Shown: piece by piece, positions 55,785 through 64,000 of the stretch
Numbering within the stretch: position 1 is the first letter of the stretch
How the letters are laid out: the number at the start of each line of letters is the position of its first letter
Assembly (NCBI GenBank): GCA_017163975.1
Contig: JAFFSR010000365.1
Coordinates: 372,001 to 436,000 of the forward strand
Direction of reading: 5' to 3'
DNA length: 64,000 bases
DNA from: Anastatus disparis
Taxonomy: Eukaryota > Arthropoda > Insecta > Hymenoptera > Eupelmidae
Translations under genes and position numbers: made by a program
The notes under the pieces: model-generated
The model's database searches: none
Seen by the model: only the letters and a program-made list of their open reading frames with translations
What the model was told of the DNA's origin: nothing

Positions 55785-56165
55785 CCATCATGGTCATGGT
55801 TAAGGACATACTTGGACGTAAAATTTTCTATTTTCATTCTCGGGGTAAAATTACGGGTTTTCATTTGAAAAAATTGATTTGACCAATGCTGACTATCATG
55901 ATCATTGTCATGGTTAAGAACATACTTTGACGCAAAATTTTCCGCTTTTTTCGTTTCCGGAGTCAAAGTTAGGGGTTCCCATTTGAAAAAACTAACTTGA
56001 CCCATGCTGACCATGATGATCATGGTCATGGTTAAGGACATACTTGGACGTAAAATTTTTCGCTCTCACCATTTGCGGGGTCAAAATTAGGGGTTCTTAT
56101 TTGAAAAAATCGATTTGACCAATGCTGACCATGATGATCATGGTCATGGTCATAGTCATGGCCAC
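55785..56165 (-). repeat. Right-hand satellite units, inverted
   Basis: About three units of the same satellite on the minus strand, with GGTCATGGTTAAGGACATAC repeated at 55790, 55905 and 56025. Confidence 0.85.
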
Positions 56166-56272
56166 CAAAAGATAACCTCTCCCAAATCTTACAACTTTTA
56201 TCTAAAAAGTTTTTCCCAGAAATGCTTTCTATTTGAAATATTTGGGAGAGGCATTTAAAATGGGTCACCCTC
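56166..56272 (-). repeat. Right terminal inverted repeat
   Basis: Ends ATTTAAAATGGGTCACCCTC before TA; pairs with 51365-51470. Confidence 0.8.
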
Positions 56273-56274
56273 TA

Positions 56275-57447
56275 TATTAGTTATATATTCAACTTGAGCG
56301 TACGAAGGATGGATATGAGCAAGATTAATGTTTTTGGCTTAGACAGTAATCGGTCGCAGGCTTTAGCCCGGGACTGACTGCTATTTAAGCTAAAAAAAGT
56401 AGTCGAGATCATATGAATCCTTTTTAAGCACAAGTTGAGTAGATCATTCTGTTATCGTGGGTCGTATGAGGGGCTATGAAAAAATTAAATAGAAATTAAA
56501 AAAGTTATTATAAAATATGGTTATTTATTTGATGAATTCTTATGAGTAAATAATTGAGCGGCGCATTTATGCTTTTAGCTGCGGCAGAGAGACAGAGAAC
56601 TATAGCTCTTCAGAGTAGAACGGAGGAGCACTGCCTACTTGTAGCTGCGCGCTGACTTTACTACCCAACTCAAAACATATGTTTAGTTTGTTGCCCAAAC
56701 GATGTTCAACAAAACTATATTCAATTTTCTTATACACTTCAATCTAGTGTAGTGTATGCATTAATATTCGATCCTATAAAGTTCTATACTCCATTGTGTA
56801 GTGTATAGCTGACTGAAAATACTCAAGTTTTAAGCAGGGTGGTACAAGACCTCAATATCCATTTAGCTAGCTCCATAGAAAATTAACCAAATATGACCTA
56901 CTATAACAAAAAAGTATAGTATGGTATTTTTATTTGTCTGCATGTTTATCATACGTGTCTTAACGTGAACGTGTCTTAACCATCTAGAATTAAAATGCAC
57001 GTGCACTGCTTATATATGCACTGCCGTTTAATTGCTTTTGCCCACCCTAGAGGAAAATTTATTAAAATAAAAAGTTTTATATCTCCGGAACTAATGATCG
57101 CATCTTTAAAATCCAAATGGCGTTTGTAAGTCTAGTATGAAAAAAGTCATTTTCTTATTGCTTATAGCAATAAAAAAAAAAAATTTTTTTTGACCACATA
57201 AAAGTGAATGCAGTTTTTATGGAAATTATTATATCGAAAAAAAAAACAAATGGGTTTTTAAACTCTAATAGTCCTCTTTAAAATGAGCTAAGTAAAATGT
57301 TTCTATGACTTTTTCAACTACAATTATGATGATTTAAAAAAAAAGACTCATTTTTTCAATCATGATTATCTCGTAAACTAAGAAAGATAGAAAATTTCAT
57401 ATTAAAGAAAAAATGTTTCATTTTTAGTCCAGAATATATAAATTATA

Positions 57448-57450
<3 letters not shown>
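56275..57450. other. Unassigned sequence, no gene seen
   Basis: Moderately AT-rich and without clear open frames. CGTACGAAGGATGGATAT at 56299 and the following 300 bases are GC-richer but match nothing I know. Confidence 0.4.

Positions 57451-57451
<1 letters not shown>

Positions 57452-57509
<58 letters not shown>
57452..57509. repeat. (AT)n microsatellite
   Basis: About 57 bases of alternating AT. Short similar runs lie at 58741-58760 and 59258-59271. Confidence 0.95.
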
Positions 57510-57511
<2 letters not shown>

Positions 57512-57603
57512 TTAAAAAAATAATTATTACAATAGATTGTAGTAATATAAAAATGTTTATTTTAATAATTATAGCGTTGAAATTTATATTGATGAAAATG
57601 TTA

Positions 57604-58440
57604 TTAGATAGATAGATATTATTTTATTTTGTATAAGAGTACAAAAACGTGTAATACAATTTGTAAATACAAAAACAATAAATATTGCACAAAATGCTAT
57701 AAAAAAGTATAAATGTAAATATTGCACAATTAATATCACAGTCAGTCACTAAACCTAATAATACTGAATAAGTAAGTCACAAACAAAAATAAAAAAAAGT
57801 GATATCACAAAGTAATCATAAAATACACGCAATATAAATAAAAATAATCATATAAATAAAAATCAGTCTTACAATATCTATCAGTCACAGTATTAAAATT
57901 TTTAAAAAATTAAATTTAATACAAAATAAAATAAAATAACAAGCGTACGCAATAGCATGAAACGCAGTCAAAAATAAAATCAAATAAAAATTCTCATTCA
58001 CCAACCATTCAGCCAACACTCATACAATAAATACACTCACACCTTAAACCTATATACAGGACGTTACAAAAATAAATTAAATAAATTAACATAAATATAT
58101 AGTAAAAAAAATATTAATTTAGGTCGAGCAAGTACCCTCTCACCTCTGCTTTGAACCTGCTGAGAGATGGAAGATGTTTAATCTCAGCAGGCAGGGAGTT
58201 CCAAAAATGCGCACCTTGAACTTGGAGGGAATTCCTTCCAGTCTCAGTGCGCATAAAGGGCACCGCAAGATCCTTAGTCTCTCCCCTAGTAGCCGCCCTA
58301 GGTACACGTCTAGTGAAGAGACTCACTAGATGCTCCGGAGTATTCATGCGCACGATTTTGTACATAAGCACAGCCAAAAAATACTGTCTCCTCGAATCAG
58401 TGCGCAGCCAACCCAAATATTTGATTGACATTTACAGTAT
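57604..58440 (-). mobile_element. 5'-truncated non-LTR retrotransposon (LINE)
   Basis: On the minus strand the C-terminal end of an ORF2 (58431-58114) is followed by a 500-base AT-rich 3' region with TTGTACTCTTATACAAAATA and a TATCTATCTA microsatellite tail at 57604-57620. Tails made of short repeats rather than poly(A) are known in CR1/L2-like LINEs. The 5' end is lost, as is usual for dead LINE copies. Confidence 0.75.
58114..58431 (-). pseudogene. LINE ORF2 C-terminal fragment, 105 open codons
   Basis: Reads RRQYFLAVLMYKIVRMNTPE, HLVSLF, VPRAATRG, LAVPFMRTETGRNSLQVQGA, HFWNSLPAEIKHLPSLSRFK and a short end YLLDLN. The order of a YK...P..L..L block, then R...G..SF...G...WN.LP..I....S...FK, is typical of the region after the reverse transcriptase in many LINE ORF2 proteins. 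The first Met is only where the fragment happens to begin; the RT itself is missing. Confidence 0.75.
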
Positions 58441-59455
58441 TATTTAAACTATTTTTGAAAAGTTACTTGTCATCAATGAAAAAATATTTAATTTTCCAAA
58501 TTAATAATCTATTAATATCAAGAATTTTCTAAAAATTATAATATTTACGATATGCAAACCTTACTTGTGATACATACACTTTGTAATATTTGTATCTCAT
58601 TAAATTTTTATATTAGATGCAAAAAGGATTGTTAAGTAATTGCAAACAGTTATTTTTTTATTCGGAAATATTCGAATTTAAAATTAACTAAAATGTTGTA
58701 TTTTAATCTTATGATTTTTTCTATTTAAATTTCGTATTTCATATATATATATATATATATAAAATACATTTGTGAAGATATTTTTATTAGAAATCAACAC
58801 GAATTTCTTTTAAGCATGTTTCACTTATAAATTAATTTCATAATTCAAATTCATGGTCATATATTGAGGTCTGGAAATTATAGTTGTTACTCAGTACCCA
58901 GTTCTCAGTTTATTTACATCAAATATCGTACTATCTTTGTTTTTCTAATGGCAGTAGAGTGAGAAATAGTCACTTGAAATAAATTATACGCTTTTTTACT
59001 TTAAGCACATGTGTACATATATTTTTATATTATGTTTCATCAAATTATTTTTAATTTCATTCAGTACTCAAAATTCAATTAATTAATTCTTATTCACTTA
59101 AAACTAGTCATTTATACATAATAATATAATAAAAGAAAATTCAACTAAGCGACGTTAGGAGCGAAAAACTTCAATATAATTAATACCTGTTAACGTAAAA
59201 CCCAATAAATTGTGTAACGATTTTCAACAGTTGATGAATATAATGTAAATCATATAATATATATATATATATCAATTTTAAATTTCTAATCATTAATTTA
59301 AAACTCAAAAGTAACTATTTTAAAACGGAATATGGAAGATAAACATGTATAGTTTTAATCCTTGAATATCACGAATTTAAATATTAATTATTAGTAATTT
59401 TAAAGAGTTATATATTATATAAACAATTCTATATTTAATAATTTTCAATTTTAGT
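58441..59455. other. AT-rich sequence, no gene seen
   Basis: Contains the first of two direct repeats (59102-59165) with TTTATACATAATAATATAAT and GCGACGTTAGGAGC. The second is at 60025-60085. They enclose the ORF fragment below. Confidence 0.45.
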
Positions 59456-59668
59456 AACAGGAAAAGCCGCACGAAAAGAGGTTAATAATTGCATTTTCTG
59501 CGAAATATTGCTCTTGAATCGAGTAGGTGAAAGATCAGTCTTAATACCAAAAAAAGGCAGTAAGCATCGCAAATTTATGCTCTTACTTCATAATATAATA
59601 GTACCAATATTGGTCCCTAAAATTCAAGCTATAGCACTAATTGAAATTATATCGTCACTTTTTTTTTA
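59456..59668 (+). CDS. Possible exon, unrecognised
   Basis: After a pyrimidine-rich tract ending TTTTAG at 59450-59455, a frame of about 70 codons reads TGKAARKEVNNCIFCEILLL, NRVGERSVLIPKKGSKHRKF, MLLLHNIIVPILVPKIQAIA and LIEIISSLFF then stop. The CxxC and even composition look more like protein than the surrounding AT-rich DNA. I recognise no family. Could be an exon or a decayed transposon ORF. Confidence 0.3.
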
Positions 59669-60024
59669 AGTACCTTAATACATAAATCAGATATACTTGA
59701 TTTAGAACCTATTTTAACAATACTTTCTTTTCTTCGTGCAGTTGTTAGTCCTAGTAAACGTCAAATACTGTTTTCGATTATTTCATGGTTCGTGATTGAA
59801 ACACGTGATTGAAAAGAAAAAATTCCTATTATATTTTTTCATTTATTCAAATGCAATTTAGTAGAACAAATTCTTAATTCATCATGATATAATTTGTATT
59901 TAAACAATTTTTATGCACATTGTAACTTTAATTATTCTTTTTTATAAAAATAGAAAAATTTAATTTAGTACAAAACTACAATATCACAATTCATAAGTTG
60001 CGTCGATTCTTTTTTATTTTAAAA

Positions 60025-60088
60025 TTGGCTAATTTATACATAATAATATAATATATAAAAATTCAACCGAGCGACGTTAGGAGCAAGG
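60025..60088 (+). repeat. Direct repeat with GAGCGACGTTAGGAGC
   Basis: Matches 59102-59165 over about 55 bases with few changes. Confidence 0.65.
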
Positions 60089-60239
60089 TATTTTTTGCTA
60101 GTCCTATATTATATTAAAGTGAAACCACATATTTTCCGTTTTTTCGGTTCTCTGAATTATTTAAATGTGTCTTATCTTTTAATAATAAGAATAGAAATTT
60201 TTTATTGGGTTCTATATAATTAGTGCTCATTGGTCATAA

Positions 60240-61845
60240 GCTTCTATTTGGACCATATTTTCTTGGGCCCTATATTTTTATTCAATGCCCATTTTTTGGG
60301 CCCTTCTTTTTTTCACTTCATATTTTCTTGGGCTCTTTATTTTTTTAGCCTTATTTTTTGGGCTCAATAATATTTGATTCTTATATTTTTTTGGGTTCAA
60401 TATTTTTTTGATTCTTATATTTTCTTGAGCTCTATATTTTTTTTGGCTATATATTTTCCTGGGCACTATATTTTTTTGATTTTTATATTTTCTTGGGATC
60501 TATATTTTTTTTGGGCCCAATATTTATTTGATTCTTATATTTTCTTTGGGCTTTATATTGTTTTGAGTCTAATATTTACATTCTTATATTTTCGTGGGCT
60601 CTATATTATTTTGGTCCAAATATTTTTCTGATTCTTATATTTCCTTTGGGTATCATATTTTTTTGGGCCTAATAATTATTTGATTCTTATATTTTTTTGG
60701 GCCCAATATTTTTTCGATTCTTATATTTTCTTGAGCTCTATATTTTTTGGGCCCAATATTTTTTTGATTCTTATATTTTCTTTGGGTTTCATATTTATTT
60801 AGGTCTAATAATTTTTTGATTCTTATATTTTCTTAGGCTCTATATTTTTTTGATTCTTACATTTTCTTGGGTTCTATATTTTGTTTGGCCCAATATTTTT
60901 TGATTCTTATATTTTCATGGGCTCTATATTTTTTTGATCTTATATTTTCTTGGGCTCTATATTATTTTGGGCTCATTAATTTTTTGATTCTTAAATTTTC
61001 TTAGGTTTTATTTTTTTTAGGCCCACTATTTTTTTATTCTTATATTTTTTTGGGCCCAATATTATTTTATTCTTATATTTTTTTAGGCTTAATATTTTTT
61101 TCGTTTTTTATATTTTTTTAAGCTCTATATTTTTTTGAGCTATATATTTTCGTGGGCCTCATATTTTTCCAGCCATACTTTTTTTCGACTCCTATTTCCT
61201 TTGGGCCCCATGATTTTTTTGATTCTTATATTTTCGTGGGCTCTATATTTTCTTGAGCCCAATATTTTTTGATTTTTATATTTTCGTAGGCCCAATATTT
61301 TTTTAATTTTATATTTTTTTGGGCTATCAATTTTTTTGGGCCCAATATCTTTTTGATTCTTCTATTTTCTTGGGCTCTATATTGTTTCGGGCCCAATATT
61401 TTATTTATTCTTATATTTCGTTTGGGTTTCATATTTTCTTGGGCCGAATATTTTTTTCAATCTTATAATTCCTTGGGCTCTATATTTTTTTGTGCCCAAT
61501 ATTTTTTTGATTCTTATATTTTCTTGGGCTCTATATTTTTTTGGGCCTCATATTTTTTTTATTCTGACATATTCTTGGACTTTATATTTTTTTGGGCCTG
61601 TTATTTTTCTGGGCCTTATGTTTTTTAACCTTATATTTTTTTAGATCCTATATTTTTCTGGGTTCTAAATTTTTTTGGACTCTATACTTTTCTGGGCCCT
61701 ACTTTTTTTTGAGTCTTCTTTTCTTTGGGCCTTATATTTTTTTGAATCCAATATTTTTTCGATCCCTATATTTTTTTGGGCTCTATATTTTTTTGGCCGA
61801 AAATTTTTTTGATTCTTATATTTTCTTGGGCAACTTTTTCATAAA
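60240..61845. repeat. GGGCCC-containing minisatellite, 1.6 kb
   Basis: About 50 degenerate half-units alternate ATTCTTATATTTTCTTGGGC, TCTATATTTTTTTGGGCCC and AATATTTTTTTGATTCTT, giving a repeat of about 55-60 bases made of two related halves. Frames on both strands (for example 61353-61628 plus) translate the repeat into F/Y/L-rich strings and are not genes. It abuts the Helitron at 61850, at the end of its readable helicase. Confidence 0.85.
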
Positions 61846-61854
61846 ATAGTGTTT

Positions 61855-62160
61855 GAGATTTATTGATAGTCATCGCAAAACCTTATCTAATAGGAAACTG
61901 TTTTCGTTACATATTAAGAAGAATTTTTTCCGTAAATGGAGATAAACTTATTCATGAAATGAAAACTAATCCACCTTTAATTTGTCCAGCTGATAATTCC
62001 GCTTGAATGAAATATTTGAGCAATTTTTTACTATCGGCCTTGTTCTATTACAAAGTCCCTTATTGATAATTGAATTTCTTATGAGTATTATGATAGCCCC
62101 TACTTTTAAATGTAATTCATGTGGTGGAAATCCATTAGGAGTTCACTTATTTCAAAATTC
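61855..62160 (-). pseudogene. Helitron helicase C-terminal remnant
   Basis: The minus strand reads PPHELHLKVGAIIILIRNSI then INKGLCNRTRPIVKN (62140-62030) and, after shifts, GFAMTINKSQT near 61880-61855. These are the P.HEL.LKVGA..MLLRN..... GLCNGTR and AFAMTINKSQGQT motifs of Helitron helicases. Compare the plus-strand fragment at 32811. The 71-codon plus-strand frame here is a by-product. Confidence 0.75.
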
Positions 62161-62204
62161 TGTTAGTGACATGATATCTAAATTTTCTTTGTTATACTTG
62201 TTAA

Positions 62205-62485
62205 ACTTTCAAAAATGATTTTATTTGACTGCAATAAAGTTTATTTTGTTCAGTTTAAAATTTAGAATCTATTTACGAGGATGGAATTTTGATTTTTATT
62301 TTTCATTAAAATTTATTGCTGATTTTCTATAATAAAACAGTAAGTACCGTCTGAGACATATACATTTTTTCGCAAAAAATTGAAATTAGAATTCGATTTT
62401 CGTCAATAGGTTCTAAATTTTAGACTGAACAAAATAAGCTTTGTTGCAGTCAAAAAAAATCATTTTTGAAAGTTTGGCATTATTA
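62205..62485. mobile_element. Hairpin of about 280 bp inside the Helitron
   Basis: Arms of about 75 bases: CTTTCAAAAATGATTTTATT, TGACTGCAATAAAGTTTATT, TTGTTCAGTTTAAAATTTAG and their inverse ending CATTTTTGAAAG. Loop AT-rich. Its ends carry no TTAA. Confidence 0.7.
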
Positions 62486-62704
62486 TTTATGATTGCATTA
62501 GATTGGTGTAAAATTTATGAACTTTAAAATGTTATAACTCTTTAATAATTCATTATATTTAAATGAAACAAAGTGTAAAATGATTGTTTTGATATTATCT
62601 AATAAGTTACTAAGCTAAAAGTTAGATAATTTCTTTCTACCAAAAAATATAGACAATTTTCTAAGAAACTAACTTCTGACACAGACTATATAGCCCATAC
62701 AACC

Positions 62705-62917
62705 TTAAGGTGACTACGGAAGTTCGGTTCGATTTCATTTTGTAGTTTACAAATTACTCTTTCAGTTTCTAAAATTTTTTTAATTTTTTAATTTTTCACC
62801 ATTTATTATAATCCGTAGAATGGTGGAAAATTAAAAAATCTGAAAATTTTTACATATTGAAAGAGTAATTTGTAAACTCAAAAATAAAACCTAACCTAAA
62901 ATCCAAAGTCGCCTTAA
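62705..62917. mobile_element. TTAA hairpin element, family D (inside the Helitron)
   Basis: TTAA at 62705-62708 and 62914-62917. Ends GGTGACTACGGAAGTTCGG and GGCGACTTTGGATTTTAGG read inward, then GTTTACAAATTACTCTTTCA in both arms. It interrupts the helicase just after the Walker A block. Confidence 0.8.
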
Positions 62918-63130
62918 AACGTTAAGTAAATAACTTTTTTCGCTTCCACCTGGTCCATCTATGAAAATATATTTTTCTTTACTTTGGTTGTTTAAACTTT
63001 TTATAGTAGAGTTGAATATTTGCCTTCGCTTATGATTTAAAGAATTTATTTTGATTTCTAATTCATTAAGAATATTAGAATTATAATTTAAAATTGTTTC
63101 ATCATTATCTTCTTCTATAAATGTGCTTAT
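62918..63130 (-). pseudogene. Helitron helicase N-terminal remnant with Walker A
   Basis: Reads HKRRQIFNSTIKSLNNQSKE then KYIFIDGPGGSEKSYLLNV. The family is LN..QR..FD.I......... FFIDGPGGTGKTYL. The P-loop has Glu where the second-last Gly is expected (GSEKS for GTGKT), which should harm ATP binding. Cut off by the family D element. Confidence 0.8.
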
Positions 63131-63239
63131 GTTAGGTAAATTGAAATCGTTTTAAAAAAATCCATTGACTTGTAAGTTATTTTTAATAACATTCAATACA
63201 AAATTTTTACTTATATTTTTTTCGTATTTAGGATGTCAA

Positions 63240-64000
63240 ACTTATTTTTACATTTTTCATATAAATCTCGTGCATTTATAGGATTATGAAAAACTCAAAT
63301 AAAAGAAAATAATTCACAAAGAGCATAAGGGAATTCTGCTACAATTCAATTACATAACTATATGCAATACATTTTCCTAATATTTCCTTTTTCATTACCA
63401 AATTTTTTAATTCTTCTATTTTTCGATAAAATATTTTTGTTATAATATGCGGTCCATCTATTGCATTTCCATGGATTTCCGAATTTTCAGTTATTTCTTT
63501 TTAATGTGGGTTACAGGTCATAGTTACAAAAAGGTCAGGTTTACCATGATAATTTACAAGTGTCATTGAGTCAATGTAATTTTGTTTTTAAAATCGTGGA
63601 CTTCCTGTAAAGTTTGATGGTAATATGACCATTTTTCCAATTTTTGAAAAATCTAATTCTTTTTTGTTATGTAAATAGTCCATAACACCTTTGTAACAAT
63701 CACTTCTTAATACGTTTTGGTTTTTTCGTATGAAATATAATCTGGTGGTTCTAACTTTTTCAAACGCATCAACAATGAACTGTTGAGATAATTTTCCCAA
63801 ATTCAGGAATGGATTTAATTTATTTCTAACACTAAATCTATAAGAATAAAATTGAAAATTTAAAATATTAGATTTTCCAAATTTACTTTTCATATTTGGC
63901 ATCCATTCAAAATCACCATTAGGATGAATAAGCGGATATGTCATAGGATCTGTATGTTTACTAATTGTCGGTATACTAATTGGTTTATCATACTTACCAG
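63240..64000 (-). pseudogene. Helitron-like N-terminal (Rep) domain remnant
   Basis: From the window edge: HTDPMTYPLIHPNGDFEWMP, then an open stretch (63944-63588) with LGKLSQQFIVDAFEKVRTTR, LYFIRKNQNVLRSDCYKGVM, and MVILPSNFTGSPRF, then a stop. Past it come NYIDSMTLVNYHGKPDLFVT, MTCNPH, a stop, EIHGNAIDGPHIITKIFYRK and further FPYALCELFSF and NPINARDLYEKCKNKF. This follows the Helitron order (D.YPLLFP.G; QYIVD...KIE..RL.Y.R..Q..LR; LP.SF.GSPR; GKPDLF.T.TCNP; ARVF..K). The HUH motif region after these lines is lost. Rep would nick and join DNA. Confidence 0.85.

Larger units (their letters stand above)
51365..56272. mobile_element. Tc1/mariner-type transposon with satellite-expanded ends
   Basis: TA dinucleotides flank the element (51363-51364, 56273-56274). 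Terminal inverted repeats run about 100 bases: GGGTGACGCATTTTAAATGC / GGGTGACCCATTTTAAATGC, then ATATTTCAAATAGAAAGCAT and ACAAAAGTTGTAAG on both sides. Inward of the left repeat is an array of about 27 units (51470-54904); inward of the right repeat are about three units in inverted orientation (55785-56165). Between them are a broken transposase (54905-55604) and a short minisatellite (55610-55750). The array thus belongs to the element's own subterminal region. Confidence 0.85.
61850..64000 (-). mobile_element. Helitron, minus strand, continuing past the window
   Basis: From 64000 downward the minus strand carries a Helitron-like N-terminal (Rep) domain, then a Pif1-type helicase start with Walker A, then the helicase C-terminal region near 61858-62150, in the expected order. 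Two hairpin elements (62705-62917, 62205-62485) interrupt it, and a minisatellite abuts it at 61845. Stops show that this copy is dead. Helitrons move by rolling-circle replication. Confidence 0.85.

Noticed and set aside
51676..56041. His/Asp-rich frames (HDHDHDHHGQHW) on both strands, possibly metal-binding
   Set aside because: They are translations of the (CATGAC)n part of the satellite and occur on both strands.
60278..61849. F/Y/L-rich frames resembling multi-pass membrane proteins
   Set aside because: They are translations of the GGGCCC minisatellite; the opposite strand gives K/I-rich frames in the same way.
62003..62218. 71-codon plus-strand frame with a CNSCGG motif
   Set aside because: It is antisense to the Helitron helicase C-terminal motifs, which explain the sequence better.

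Overview
The window is a very AT-rich stretch of animal nuclear DNA, most likely from an insect. The support is the set of element families (Copia with a Drosophila-copia-like primer site, Helitron, Mutator-like, Tc1/mariner-like with TA sites, LINE), metazoan gene fragments (CCT theta chaperonin, mitochondrial ribosomal protein L15, C2H2 zinc finger) and a protein family I remember from many arthropod predictions. No complete host gene is visible. The window is a transposon graveyard full of foldback elements and tandem arrays. Homology calls come from reading translations by eye; no database was searched.

Layout. 1-4.2 kb: degenerate repeats and a Helitron 3' end (minus strand, 1992). 4.2-12.6 kb: a complete Copia element with LTRs that read as identical and a 5-bp target duplication, but a heavily broken gag-pol; its leader holds a small ORF that is intact only if an intron is removed. 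12.7-18.4 kb: TTAA-flanked hairpin elements, a 164-bp tandem array and a foldback element with minisatellite arms. 18.5-23.5 kb: a broken member of an arthropod gene family of unknown function, split by a TTAA insertion, then palindromic minisatellites. 24-27 kb: 120-bp and 238-bp tandem repeats next to fragments of CCT8 and MRPL15. 27-32.5 kb: a GC-richer LTR-like block, tandem arrays and three more inverted-repeat elements.

32.8-36.5 kb: a plus-strand Helitron 3' half (helicase end, GQLY motif, terminal hairpin, CTAG) opened by about 3 kb of nested insertions. 36.5-41.9 kb: tandem arrays, concentric palindromes and a TAA-flanked MITE. 42-48 kb: an LTR-like block and a minus-strand LTR element reduced to LTR, primer site and an open gag. 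48.4-50.5 kb: Mutator-like transposase and zinc-finger pseudogenes and another TTAA hairpin. 51.4-56.3 kb: a TA-flanked transposon whose left end has grown into about 27 satellite units and whose centre holds a broken transposase. 57.6-58.4 kb: a LINE 3' fragment. 60.2-61.8 kb: a GGGCCC-containing minisatellite. 61.85-64 kb: a second Helitron (minus strand) with Rep and helicase remnants, continuing past the window.

The strongest themes are (1) several unrelated hairpin families sharing TTAA flanks and a TTAAGRG-like end, (2) transposons whose terminal repeats are tandem satellites, and (3) a decayed Copia with apparently fresh LTRs and a spliced micro-ORF.
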